Origin: Streptomyces sp. NBC_01294
GTDB taxonomy: Bacteria; Actinomycetota; Actinomycetes; Streptomycetales; Streptomycetaceae
Direction: 5' to 3'
Length of the DNA: 64,000 nucleotides
Assembly: GCF_035917235.1 (NCBI RefSeq)
Contig: NZ_CP108423.1
Span: 4,989,501-5,053,500, forward strand
The notes under the pieces are model-generated. The model was not told the origin of the DNA. It saw nothing but the letters and a program-made list of their open reading frames with translations, and did not search any database. A program made the translations under genes and the position numbers. Below are positions 19,268 through 27,092 of the stretch, in pieces. Positions within the stretch are counted from its first letter, which is position 1, and every line of letters starts with the position of its first letter.

Positions 19268-21574
19268 GTGGCCGCGCAGAATGCCGCTGTCGACAGCACG
19301 GCGGATTCCGTCCGCGATCGGGAGATCGCGGTCGAGCAGACGCATCTCGACCGGGTGTACCGACGTCTGGAGGAGAAGATCCACGAGGCCGAATTCCTCA
19401 TGAACGACGCCGCCAAGCGCGGCCAGGTGGGGACGCCCGGCGCGCTCGCCGAGCGCGACGCGCAGGTCTTCCGGGCGGGCATCCACCTGAACCGGCTGAA
19501 CAACGAGTTCGAGGACTTCCTCTTCGGCCGCGTCGACCTGGTGCTCGGCAAGGACGGCGAGCGCGGCGCGGACGGCGCGTACACCTCCGTCGAGCCCGCC
19601 GACGACGCGATCCGCGAGGACCTCACGGCCGACATCGCCGAGACGCTGCACATCGGCCGCATCGGAGTCCTGGACTCCGACTACGCGCCGCTGGTCATCG
19701 ACTGGCGCGCCCCGGCCGCCGCGCCGTTCTACCGCTCCACGCCCAAGGAGCCCGGCCGCGTCGTGCGCCGCCGCGTCATCCGCTCCAAGGGCCGCAAGGT
19801 GCTCGGCGTCGAGGACGACCTGATGAGGCCGGAGGTCACGGCCTTCCTCGACGGCCGCGAGCTGCCCGCCATCGGCGACGGCGCGCTCATGGCCGCGCTC
19901 GGCCGCGCCCGCACGCACTCGATGCGGGACATCGTCTCCTCCATCCAGGCCGAGCAGGACCTGGTCATCCGGGCCCCCGCCGCCTCCGTCGCGGAGGTCG
20001 CCGGCGGACCGGGCACCGGCAAGACCGCCGTCGCCCTGCACCGCGCCGCCTACCTGCTCTACCAGGACCGGCGCCGCTACTCCGGCGGCATCCTGATCGT
20101 CTCCCCGACGCCGCTGCTCGTCGCGTACACCGAGGGCGTGCTCCCCTCCCTCGGCGAGGAGGGCCAGGTCGCCATCCGCGCGCTCGGCTCGCTCGTCGAC
20201 GGCGCGGAGGCCACCACCTACGACTCCCCGGCCGTCGCCCGCGTCAAGGGCTCCTCCCGGATGCTCAAGGTGCTCCGCAAGGCCGTACGGGGCGCACTGG
20301 AGCTCGGCGGCGCCCCCGATCGGCTGCGCGTGGTGGCCTTCGGCCGCCGCCAGGAGCTGGAGGCCGACGAGCTGAACCGGATCCGGCAGAACGTGCTCAG
20401 CGGCACCGCCCCGGTCAACCTGCTGCGCCCGCGCGCCCGCAAGCTGCTCCTCGACGCCCTGTACGCGAAGTCCGGCGGCGCCGGCCGGCACAGCGACCCG
20501 GAGCTGGCCGCCGAGCTGCGCTCCGCCTTCGACGAGGACATCTCCACCGAGGACGCCTTCATCGGCTTCCTGAACGCCTGGTGGCCCGAGCTGACCCCGC
20601 GCACGGTGCTCGCCGCGCTGGCCGACGAGCGCCACCTCGGCCGCTGGTCGCGCCGCGACCTGAACCCGCGCGAGACCCGCCAGCTGGCCCGCTCGCTGCG
20701 CCGGGTGGGCCCGGACGGCAAGGGTCCGCTGTCCGTGCACGACGTGGCGCTGCTCGACGAGCTCCAGCAGCTGCTGGGCGCCCCCGCGCGGCCCAGGCGG
20801 AGGCGGGAGATGGACCCGCTCGACCAGCTCAGCGGGCTGGAGGAGCTGATGCCGACCCGCGAGGAGACCCAGTGGGAGCGGGCCGAGCGGCTCGCGGCGG
20901 AGCGCACCGAGTACGCGCACGTCATCGTGGACGAGGCCCAGGACCTGACGCCGATGCAGTGGCGGATGGTGGGCCGCCGGGGCCGGCACGGCACCTGGAC
21001 GGTGGTCGGCGACCCGGCGCAGTCCTCCTGGACCGACCCGGAGGAGGCGGCCGCGGCCCGCGACGAGGCCCTGGGCAGCCGGCCGCGCCGGCGGTTCACA
21101 CTGACGGTCAACTACCGCAACCCGGCGGAGGTCGCCGAGGTCGCCTCCCGGGTGCTGCGCCTGGCGATGCCCGGCATGGAGCCGCCGACGGCGGTGCGTT
21201 CCACGGGCCTGGAGCCCCGTTTCACGGCCGCGCGGGGCGACCTGGGCACCGCGGTCCGCGAGGAGACCCGGCGGCTGCTGGAGCAGGTGGACGGCACCGT
21301 CGGCGTGGTCGTGGCCATGGACCGGCGCGAGCAGGCCGCGGGCTGGCTCGCCGACCTGGGCGAGCGGGCGGTGGCGCTGGGCAGCCTGGAGGCCAAGGGC
21401 CTGGAGTACGACGCCACGGTGGTCGTCTCCCCGGCGGAGATCGCGGACGAGTCCCCGGCGGGCCTGCGGGTGCTGTACGTGGCGCTGACGCGTGCGACGC
21501 AGCAGCTGACGGTGGTCTCGTCCGACCGGGACAAGCCCGACGCGGACGGGGTGGCGGAGCTGCTGCTTCCGTAG
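19268..21574 (+). CDS. helD: HelD-like UvrD/Rep-family ATPase
   Basis: 768-residue superfamily 1 ATPase of the HelD type, proteins that bind RNA polymerase and release it from stalled or drug-bound complexes. The N-terminal coiled arm (about 1-150, EQTHLDRVYRRLEEKIHEAE) is typical. Walker A lies near residue 245 (GGPGTGKTAV), Walker B near 552 (VIVDEAQDLT), and C-terminal helicase motifs end in LYVALTRATQQL. The GTG at 19268 is chosen with AAGGGG upstream; a TTG three bases earlier is possible. I see no rifamycin-associated promoter element in the 100 bp upstream, so this copy is not obviously drug-inducible. Confidence 0.85.
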   Translation: MAAQNAAVDSTADSVRDREIAVEQTHLDRVYRRLEEKIHEAEFLMNDAAKRGQVGTPGALAERDAQVFRAGIHLNRLNNEFEDFLFGRVDLVLGKDGERGADGAYTSVEPADDAIREDLTADIAETLHIGRIGVLDSDYAPLVIDWRAPAAAPFYRSTPKEPGRVVRRRVIRSKGRKVLGVEDDLMRPEVTAFLDGRELPAIGDGALMAALGRARTHSMRDIVSSIQAEQDLVIRAPAASVAEVAGGPGTGKTAVALHRAAYLLYQDRRRYSGGILIVSPTPLLVAYTEGVLPSLGEEGQVAIRALGSLVDGAEATTYDSPAVARVKGSSRMLKVLRKAVRGALELGGAPDRLRVVAFGRRQELEADELNRIRQNVLSGTAPVNLLRPRARKLLLDALYAKSGGAGRHSDPELAAELRSAFDEDISTEDAFIGFLNAWWPELTPRTVLAALADERHLGRWSRRDLNPRETRQLARSLRRVGPDGKGPLSVHDVALLDELQQLLGAPARPRRRREMDPLDQLSGLEELMPTREETQWERAERLAAERTEYAHVIVDEAQDLTPMQWRMVGRRGRHGTWTVVGDPAQSSWTDPEEAAAARDEALGSRPRRRFTLTVNYRNPAEVAEVASRVLRLAMPGMEPPTAVRSTGLEPRFTAARGDLGTAVREETRRLLEQVDGTVGVVVAMDRREQAAGWLADLGERAVALGSLEAKGLEYDATVVVSPAEIADESPAGLRVLYVALTRATQQLTVVSSDRDKPDADGVAELLLP

Positions 21575-21744
21575 CGGGGACGGCCCGGGCCGGCGGTCCG
21601 GGACCCGGGTCCCGCCCTCGAGACCCGGGTCCCGCCCTGCTCGGGGCCGCGTACGGCCGTATGGTCCGCGGCCGGGAGCGTGGTGTGACGAACCGGCTGC
21701 GAGCAGGGGGATCACATTCCGGGATCCTTTGTTAGCCTGGGTAC

Positions 21745-21890
21745 GGCACCGACTCGATCCAAGCCCCCGGGCCCAACCTTCGTCGCTTAGAGCGACCACT
21801 TGCCGCGAGGCGAGCATGGCGGGTCGGTGTCATCAACGTGTGAATCACCAGGTCCGCGCCCTCCACCAGTGGAGGGCGCGGACCTGTTTT
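21745..21890 (+). ncRNA. Candidate small RNA upstream of malic enzyme
   Basis: A vegetative-type -10 (TAGCCT, 21733-21738) is followed about 110 bp later by an outstanding intrinsic terminator, with no credible reading frame between. The interval holds a small perfect hairpin (GTCGCT-TAG-AGCGAC) near 21780-21800. This promoter-structure-terminator order fits a roughly 145-nt independent RNA. A terminated leader of the malic enzyme gene (riboswitch or attenuator) is the alternative. No -35 match is seen. Confidence 0.4.
21849..21890 (+). terminator. Strong intrinsic terminator
   Basis: A 17-bp perfect stem (CAGGTCCGCGCCCTCCA) with a four-base loop is followed by TTTT, rare in this GC-rich genome. 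It is rightward by its T tract. It stands about 275 bp after helD and 185 bp before malic enzyme. Confidence 0.88.
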
Positions 21891-22075
21891 GTATGGACCC
21901 ACCATTCCGAACACCCCTGCTATCTCGTATGGTGGAAGAGTCTTTCCGGAATTTGTAGCTGGTTACCTTGTACCGGCCGGTAGGTGGGACGATCGGACAA
22001 CAGGTCCTGCCACACCTGCTGTGGAGCGGGGCCCTGTGTGTTAAGCGAACCAGGGACAGAAGAGGAAACACGGCC

Positions 22076-23479
22076 ATGGCAACGGCGCCCAGCGTCTCGT
22101 ATTCGATGACGGTCCGTCTGGAAGTGCCCGCGAGCGGAACCGCGGTCTCCCAGCTCACCACCGCCGTGGAGTCCTCCGGCGGCTCGGTCACCGGCCTCGA
22201 CGTGACCGCTTCCGGCCACGAGAAGCTCCGGATCGACGTCACCATCGCCGCCACCTCCACCGCCCACGCCGACGAGATCGTCGAGAAGCTGCGCGGGATC
22301 GAGGGCGTCAGCCTCGGCAAGGTCTCCGACCGCACCTTCCTGATGCACCTCGGCGGCAAGATCGAGATGGCGTCCAAGCACCCCATCCGCAACCGTGACG
22401 ACCTCTCGATGATCTACACCCCGGGCGTGGCCCGCGTGTGCATGGCCATCGCCGAGAACCCCGAGGACGCGCGCCGCCTCACCATCAAGCGCAACTCCGT
22501 CGCAGTCGTGACGGACGGCTCCGCCGTGCTGGGCCTCGGCAACATCGGCCCCATGGCCGCACTGCCCGTCATGGAGGGCAAGGCCGCCCTCTTCAAGCGC
22601 TTCGCCGGCATCGACGCCTGGCCGATCTGCCTCGACACCCAGGATTCCGACGAGATCGTCGCCATCGTCAAGGCCATCGCCCCGGGCTTCGCCGGCATCA
22701 ACCTGGAGGACATCTCCGCGCCGCGCTGCTTCGAGATCGAGGCCCGGCTGCGCGAGGCCCTCGACATCCCCGTCTTCCACGACGACCAGCACGGCACCGC
22801 GATCGTCGTGCTCGCGGCCCTCACCAACGCACTTCGCGTGGTGGGCAAGGCAGTTGGCGACGTCAAGGTCGTCATGTCGGGCGCCGGCGCGGCCGGCACC
22901 GCCATCCTCAAGCTGCTCCTCGCGGCGGGCGTCAAGAACGCGGTGAGCGCCGACATCCACGGTGTCGTGCACGCGGGCCGCCCCGACCTCGTCGACGCGG
23001 CCTCGGACTCCCCGCTGCGCTGGATCGCCGACAACACCAACCCCGAGGGCTACACGGGCACGCTGAAGGAGGCCGTGGTCGGCGCCGACGTCTTCATCGG
23101 CGTCTCGGCCCCGAACGTGCTGTCCGGCGAGGACGTCGCCGCCATGGCGGAGGGTGCGATCGTGTTCGCGCTCGCGAACCCGGACCCCGAGGTGGACCCG
23201 GCCATCGCCCGCCAGACCGCCGCCGTCGTCGCCACCGGCCGCTCCGACTTCCCGAACCAGATCAACAACGTGCTGGTCTTCCCGGGCGTCTTCCGCGGCC
23301 TGCTGGACGCCCAGTCCCGCACGGTGAACACCGACATGATGCTGGCCGCCGCGAGCGCGCTGGCGGACGTCGTCGGCGAGGACGAGCTGAACGCGAACTA
23401 CATCATCCCGTCGGTGTTCAACGACAAGGTCGCCGGCGCGGTCGCGGGCGCCGTCCGCAAGGCCGCCTCCGCCGGCTGA
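22076..23479 (+). CDS. Malic enzyme with N-terminal ACT domain
   Basis: 467-residue NAD(P)-dependent malic enzyme that decarboxylates malate to pyruvate. Residues about 8-85 form an ACT regulatory domain (YSMTVRLEVPASG). The catalytic part has the malic signature (DDLSMIYTPGVARVC), the metal site (FHDDQHGTA) and the Rossmann motif (VVMSGAGAAGTAI). The ATG at 22076 follows AGAGGAA. The long leader (from about 21890) could hold regulation. The S. coelicolor homologue at this place is reported as NAD-dependent, but cofactor choice cannot be settled here by reading. Confidence 0.93.
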   Translation: MATAPSVSYSMTVRLEVPASGTAVSQLTTAVESSGGSVTGLDVTASGHEKLRIDVTIAATSTAHADEIVEKLRGIEGVSLGKVSDRTFLMHLGGKIEMASKHPIRNRDDLSMIYTPGVARVCMAIAENPEDARRLTIKRNSVAVVTDGSAVLGLGNIGPMAALPVMEGKAALFKRFAGIDAWPICLDTQDSDEIVAIVKAIAPGFAGINLEDISAPRCFEIEARLREALDIPVFHDDQHGTAIVVLAALTNALRVVGKAVGDVKVVMSGAGAAGTAILKLLLAAGVKNAVSADIHGVVHAGRPDLVDAASDSPLRWIADNTNPEGYTGTLKEAVVGADVFIGVSAPNVLSGEDVAAMAEGAIVFALANPDPEVDPAIARQTAAVVATGRSDFPNQINNVLVFPGVFRGLLDAQSRTVNTDMMLAAASALADVVGEDELNANYIIPSVFNDKVAGAVAGAVRKAASAG

Positions 23480-23829
23480 GGGCGCCGGGGGCCGTCTGTG
23501 ACGGCCCTCACGGCCTGCTCGTACCGGCGCGTCGCGAGATGCGGCCCCGGCGGGGCGCCTCTAGGGTTGCGGGGATGCCCGCGTCGTCCGCGGTCCGCAT
23601 CGGCGTGCGAGCGAGGGCGTGGACGGAGTGTCACCGCGGGGTGACTGTGGCGCTTTTCGTGTGACCCCGGCGGGTGCCGGATTGGCTTTCCCGCCGCTGG
23701 TGGGGGCAGGATGCGTAACCGGGCGAGAGGGTCTGACGTTCAGACCCGGGTCCGGGGACTGTCCTAGGGCCCTGGCAGCATCGGCTTCGATCTCACGCCT
23801 CTAAGGCAAGTTGAACACGGGAGTACAAC
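23480..23829 (+). promoter_or_regulatory. Intergenic region upstream of HU with a palindrome
   Basis: No gene is supported here. A 15-bp palindrome GTCTGACGTTCAGAC (23731-23745) lies about 85 bp before the HU start and could be an operator or a hairpin. The 5' untranslated segment ends with CGGGAG before ATG 23830. Confidence 0.4.
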
Positions 23830-24111
23830 ATGAACCGCAGTGAGCTGGTGGCCGCTCTGTCCGAGCGCGCCGAGGTGACCCGCAAGGACGCCGACGCCGT
23901 TCTGGCCGCGCTCGCCGAGACCGTCGGCGAGATTGTCGCCAAGGGCGACGAGAAGGTCACCATCCCCGGCTTCCTGACCTTCGAGCGCACCCACCGTGCC
24001 GCTCGCACCGCGCGCAACCCGCAGACCGGCGACCCCATCCAGATCCCGGCCGGCTACAGCGTGAAGGTCTCCGCGGGCTCCAAGCTCAAGGAAGCCGCCA
24101 AGGGCAAGTAG
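23830..24111 (+). CDS. hupA: DNA-binding protein HU
   Basis: 93-residue histone-like protein that bends DNA as a dimer. The family pattern runs through the whole length: MNRSELVAALSERA, then GFLTFERTHRAARTARNPQTG with the DNA-clasping beta arms, ending SAGSKLKEAAKGK. There is no lysine-rich C-terminal extension, so it is the short HupA type rather than the long HupS type of Streptomyces. Start ATG 23830 with GGGAG upstream. A strong terminator follows at 24192. Confidence 0.96.
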   Translation: MNRSELVAALSERAEVTRKDADAVLAALAETVGEIVAKGDEKVTIPGFLTFERTHRAARTARNPQTGDPIQIPAGYSVKVSAGSKLKEAAKGK

Positions 24112-24191
24112 TCCTGCCCCCGGCGCCGAAGGCCGCACAGGCCTTTGGAACGGCATGCACGGCAGAAGTGCCGCAGTGATACGTAGTACGG

Positions 24192-24229
24192 CGAAGGGCG
24201 GCCACCCCGGGCGGGGCGGCCGCCCTTCG
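24192..24229. terminator. HU terminator hairpin
   Basis: A 12-bp stem (CGAAGGGCGGCC) with a GC-rich loop lies about 80 bp after the HU stop. Confidence 0.8.
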
Positions 24230-24336
24230 GCCTGTCCGGGCCCGGGCGTGACCGGCGGGCCCTGCACGGCCCCGTGAGGCCCCGTCAGGGCGCGTCGGGC
24301 CCCCGGGTGACCCCCGCCCCCGCGCCGGGCCACGGA

Positions 24337-24374
24337 AAAGCCCCCCGGGCCCCTTGCGGGGCCCGGGGGGCTTT
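24337..24374. terminator. murA terminator hairpin
   Basis: A 17-bp perfect stem (AAAGCCCCCCGGGCCCC) with loop TTGC lies between convergent HU and murA, nearer murA. It ends in an A/T run on each side, so it can act both ways. Confidence 0.85.
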
Positions 24375-24427
24375 CGTCCGTACTGCCGTACTGCCGTGCT
24401 TCCCGACGGCCGCACGGACAGGCGGAC

Positions 24428-25768
24428 TCAGACGAGGTCGCCGCCCGGGAGCTCGACCTTCGCGCCGAGCTCGACGAGCTTCTCCATGAAGTTCTCGTAG
24501 CCGCGGTTGATGAGGTCGATGCCGTGGACGCGCGAGGTGCCCTCGGCGGCCAGCGCCGCGATCAGGTACGAGAATCCGCCGCGCAGGTCCGGGATGACCA
24601 GGTCGGCGCCCTGCAGCTTGGTGGGGCCGGAGACGACCGCCGAGTGCAGGAAGTTGCGCTGGCCGAAGCGGCAGGCCGAGCCGCCCAGGCACTCGCGGTA
24701 CAGCTGGATGTGAGCACCCATCTGATTGAGCGCCGAGGTGAAGCCGAGCCGGGACTCGTAGACCGTCTCGTGGACGATCGAGAGGCCGGAGGCCTGCGTC
24801 AGGGCCACGACCAGCGGCTGCTGCCAGTCGGTCTGGAAACCGGGGTGGACGTCGGTCTCCAGCGCGATGGCCTTGAGCGGGCCGCCCGGGTGCCAGAAGC
24901 GGATGCCGTCGTCGTCGATCTCGAACGCCCCGCCGACCCGGCGGAAGGTGTTCAGGAAGGTCATCATCGAACGCTGCTGGGCGCCGCGCACGTAGATGTT
25001 GCCGCCGGTGGCCAGCGCCGCGGAAGCCCAGGAGGCGGCCTCCAGGCGGTCCGGGAGGGCCTTGTGGTTGTAGCCGCCGAGGCGGTCGACGCCCGTGATC
25101 CGGATGGTCCGGTCGGTGTCGACGGAGATGATCGCGCCCATCTTCTGCAGGACGCAGATGAGGTCCTCGATCTCCGGCTCCACCGCGGCGTTGCTGAGCT
25201 CGGTGACGCCCTCGGCCAGGACGGCCGTCAGCAGCACCTGCTCGGTCGAGCCGACCGACGGGTAGGGCAGGCGGATCTTGCAGCCGCGCAGCCGCTGGGG
25301 GGCCTCGAGGTACTGGCCGCCTTCGCGCTTCTCGATGGTCGCGCCGAACTGGCGGAGCACGTCGAAGTGGAAGTCGATCGGCCGGCCGCCGATGTCGCAG
25401 CCGCCGAGGCCGGGGATGAAGGCGTGGCCGAGGCGGTGCAGCAGGGGGCCGCAGAACAGGATCGGGATGCGCGACGAGCCCGCGTGGGCGTCGATGTCGG
25501 CGACGTTCGCGCTCTCGACGTGGGTGGGGTCGAGCACGAGCTCGCCCGGCTCCTCGCCGGGACGGACCGTCACCCCGTGGAGCTGGAGCAGCCCGCGTAC
25601 GACACGCACGTCACGGATGTCGGGAACGTTGCGCAGCCGGCTGGGTTCGCTGCCGAGCAGAGCGGCGACCATGGCCTTGGGCACGAGGTTCTTCGCACCG
25701 CGGACACGGATCTCGCCCTCAAGCGGGGTACCGCCGTGGACAAGCAGGACATCGTCTGTGCCGGTCAT
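24428..25768 (-). CDS. murA: UDP-N-acetylglucosamine 1-carboxyvinyltransferase MurA
   Basis: 446-residue enzyme for the first committed step of peptidoglycan precursor synthesis (enolpyruvyl transfer from PEP to UDP-GlcNAc, cytoplasm). The fold pattern is clear (GGTPLEGEIRVRGAKN at the N-terminus). The catalytic-loop cysteine is present in GGCDIGGRPID, where mycobacteria have Asp, so fosfomycin sensitivity is expected. The ATG at 25768 is preferred over an upstream in-frame start, which would add an atypical 20-residue extension. It is convergent with HU and divergent from yqgE. Confidence 0.94.
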   Translation of the reverse strand: MTGTDDVLLVHGGTPLEGEIRVRGAKNLVPKAMVAALLGSEPSRLRNVPDIRDVRVVRGLLQLHGVTVRPGEEPGELVLDPTHVESANVADIDAHAGSSRIPILFCGPLLHRLGHAFIPGLGGCDIGGRPIDFHFDVLRQFGATIEKREGGQYLEAPQRLRGCKIRLPYPSVGSTEQVLLTAVLAEGVTELSNAAVEPEIEDLICVLQKMGAIISVDTDRTIRITGVDRLGGYNHKALPDRLEAASWASAALATGGNIYVRGAQQRSMMTFLNTFRRVGGAFEIDDDGIRFWHPGGPLKAIALETDVHPGFQTDWQQPLVVALTQASGLSIVHETVYESRLGFTSALNQMGAHIQLYRECLGGSACRFGQRNFLHSAVVSGPTKLQGADLVIPDLRGGFSYLIAALAAEGTSRVHGIDLINRGYENFMEKLVELGAKVELPGGDLV

Positions 25769-26031
25769 GAATCTCGCGTTCCGGAGAGGGGTGGGCAGGG
25801 GGCCAGGGAAAAGGGTAAGGGCCACCACCCCCTTGTTCGTAAGGCCGACGTGGCCGTAGGACTGTCATGAATTCGGCACAACACCCTCCGTACCCACCAC
25901 ATGGCGGAGTGTTGCGTTCCGGCTGCTCCGTCCGCGCGCGCTCCTCGCTGCTGCCGTGCGCCCTGAGCTGCGCGAGATCCGATCTCCCCGCCCGCTCCCC
26001 GCAAAAGGCGAATGTGCGGGATCATGGCGGC

Positions 26032-26592
26032 ATGACCGAGGTGTCCTCCCTCACAGGGCGGCTGCTCGTGGCCACCCCCACCCTCGCGGACCCGAATTTC
26101 GACCGCGCGGTGGTGCTGCTGCTCGACCACGACGAGCAGGGCTCCCTCGGCGTGGTCCTCAACAGACCGACCCCCGTGGGCGTCGGCGACGTCCTGCTGC
26201 CCTGGGCGCCCCTGGCCGGCGCCCCGGGCGTGGTCTTCCAGGGCGGGCCCGTGGCCCTGGACTCGGCGCTGGGACTGGCCGTCATCCCGGGCGAGGAGGG
26301 TCCGCTCGGCTGGCGGCGGGTGCACGGGGCGATCGGGCTGGTCGACCTGGAGGCGCCGCCGGAGCTGCTGGCCGCGGCCCTGGGGGCGTTGCGCATCTTC
26401 GCCGGCTACTCGGGCTGGGGCCCGGGCCAGCTGGAGGAGGAGCTGGGCGAGGGGGCCTGGTACGTCGTGGAGTCCGAGCCCGGGGACGTGTCCTTCCCGG
26501 ACCCGGAGCGGCTGTGGCGGGCGGTCCTGCGCCGTCAGCGCAACGAGCTCGCGATGGTCGCCACCTATCCGGACGACCCGTCGCTCAACTGA
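26032..26592 (+). CDS. YqgE/AlgH family protein (UPF0301)
   Basis: 186-residue soluble protein of the YqgE/AlgH family. Typical motifs are LVATPTLADPNFDRAVVLLL, GVVLNRPT and IFAGYSGWGPGQLEEE. Despite its AlgH name the biochemical role remains unclear. Start ATG 26032. It is followed by a DUF3039 gene 29 bp later on the same strand, which has its own leaderless-type promoter. Confidence 0.92.
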   Translation: MTEVSSLTGRLLVATPTLADPNFDRAVVLLLDHDEQGSLGVVLNRPTPVGVGDVLLPWAPLAGAPGVVFQGGPVALDSALGLAVIPGEEGPLGWRRVHGAIGLVDLEAPPELLAAALGALRIFAGYSGWGPGQLEEELGEGAWYVVESEPGDVSFPDPERLWRAVLRRQRNELAMVATYPDDPSLN

Positions 26593-26621
26593 CGGGCGCG
26601 CGGTTAAGTACCCTGGGTGCC

Positions 26622-26909
26622 ATGAGCACTCTTGAGCCCGAGCGCGGGACTGGCACGGGGACCCTCGTAGAGCCGACGCCGCAGGTGTCGCACGGTGACG
26701 GCGACCACGAGCGCTTCGCCCACTACGTCCAGAAGGACAAGATCATGGCGAGCGCGCTCGACGGGACCCCCGTCGTCGCGCTCTGCGGCAAGGTCTGGGT
26801 ACCGGGCCGGGACCCGAAGAAGTACCCGGTCTGCCCCATGTGCAAGGAGATCTACGAGTCCATGGGCCCCGGCGGGGACAAGGACAAGGGCGGCGGCAAG
26901 GACAAGTAG
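26622..26909 (+). CDS. DUF3039 zinc-binding protein
   Basis: 95-residue actinobacterial protein of unknown function. The core (about 25-80) contains HERFAHYVQKDKI, then CGKVWVP and CPMCKEIYE, which provide three cysteines and a histidine for a probable zinc site. The tail is Gly/Lys/Asp-rich. TACCCT (26609-26614) lies 7 nt before the ATG, suggesting a leaderless transcript. A hairpin terminator follows at 26943. Confidence 0.88.
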   Translation: MSTLEPERGTGTGTLVEPTPQVSHGDGDHERFAHYVQKDKIMASALDGTPVVALCGKVWVPGRDPKKYPVCPMCKEIYESMGPGGDKDKGGGKDK

Positions 26910-26942
26910 TCCGCCCCGAGGTCCTCGCCCTTCCGCGGGACC

Positions 26943-26979
26943 AAGGCCCCCGGTGCGCTTCGGTGCGTCCGGGGGCCTT
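26943..26979 (+). terminator. Terminator after DUF3039 gene
   Basis: An 11-bp stem (AAGGCCCCCGG) with a 15-nt loop that itself has pairing potential lies just after the stop. A second weaker hairpin (CCCACGGG/CCGTGGG) follows near 26988-27013. Confidence 0.75.
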
Positions 26980-27045
26980 TGCCGTGCCCACGGGCCTTTT
27001 CCGTGCCCGTGGGCCGCGTTAGGGTCGGCGGCGACGAGCACTCTG

Positions 27046-27080
27046 CGCAGCGGCCGTTGCGCACAGTGCAACGCGCTGCG
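27046..27080 (+). promoter_or_regulatory. Two-part inverted repeat before the GH20 gene
   Basis: CGCAGCG-gc-CGTTGC, a 7-bp spacer, then GCAACG-CGCTGCG: 13 bp of pairing arms. It ends just before the AAGG ribosome site and 12 bp before the ATG. It could be an operator or an mRNA hairpin masking initiation. It does not match the DasR-type site I would expect for chitin genes. Confidence 0.55.
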
Positions 27081-27092
27081 AAGGGCTGACGC

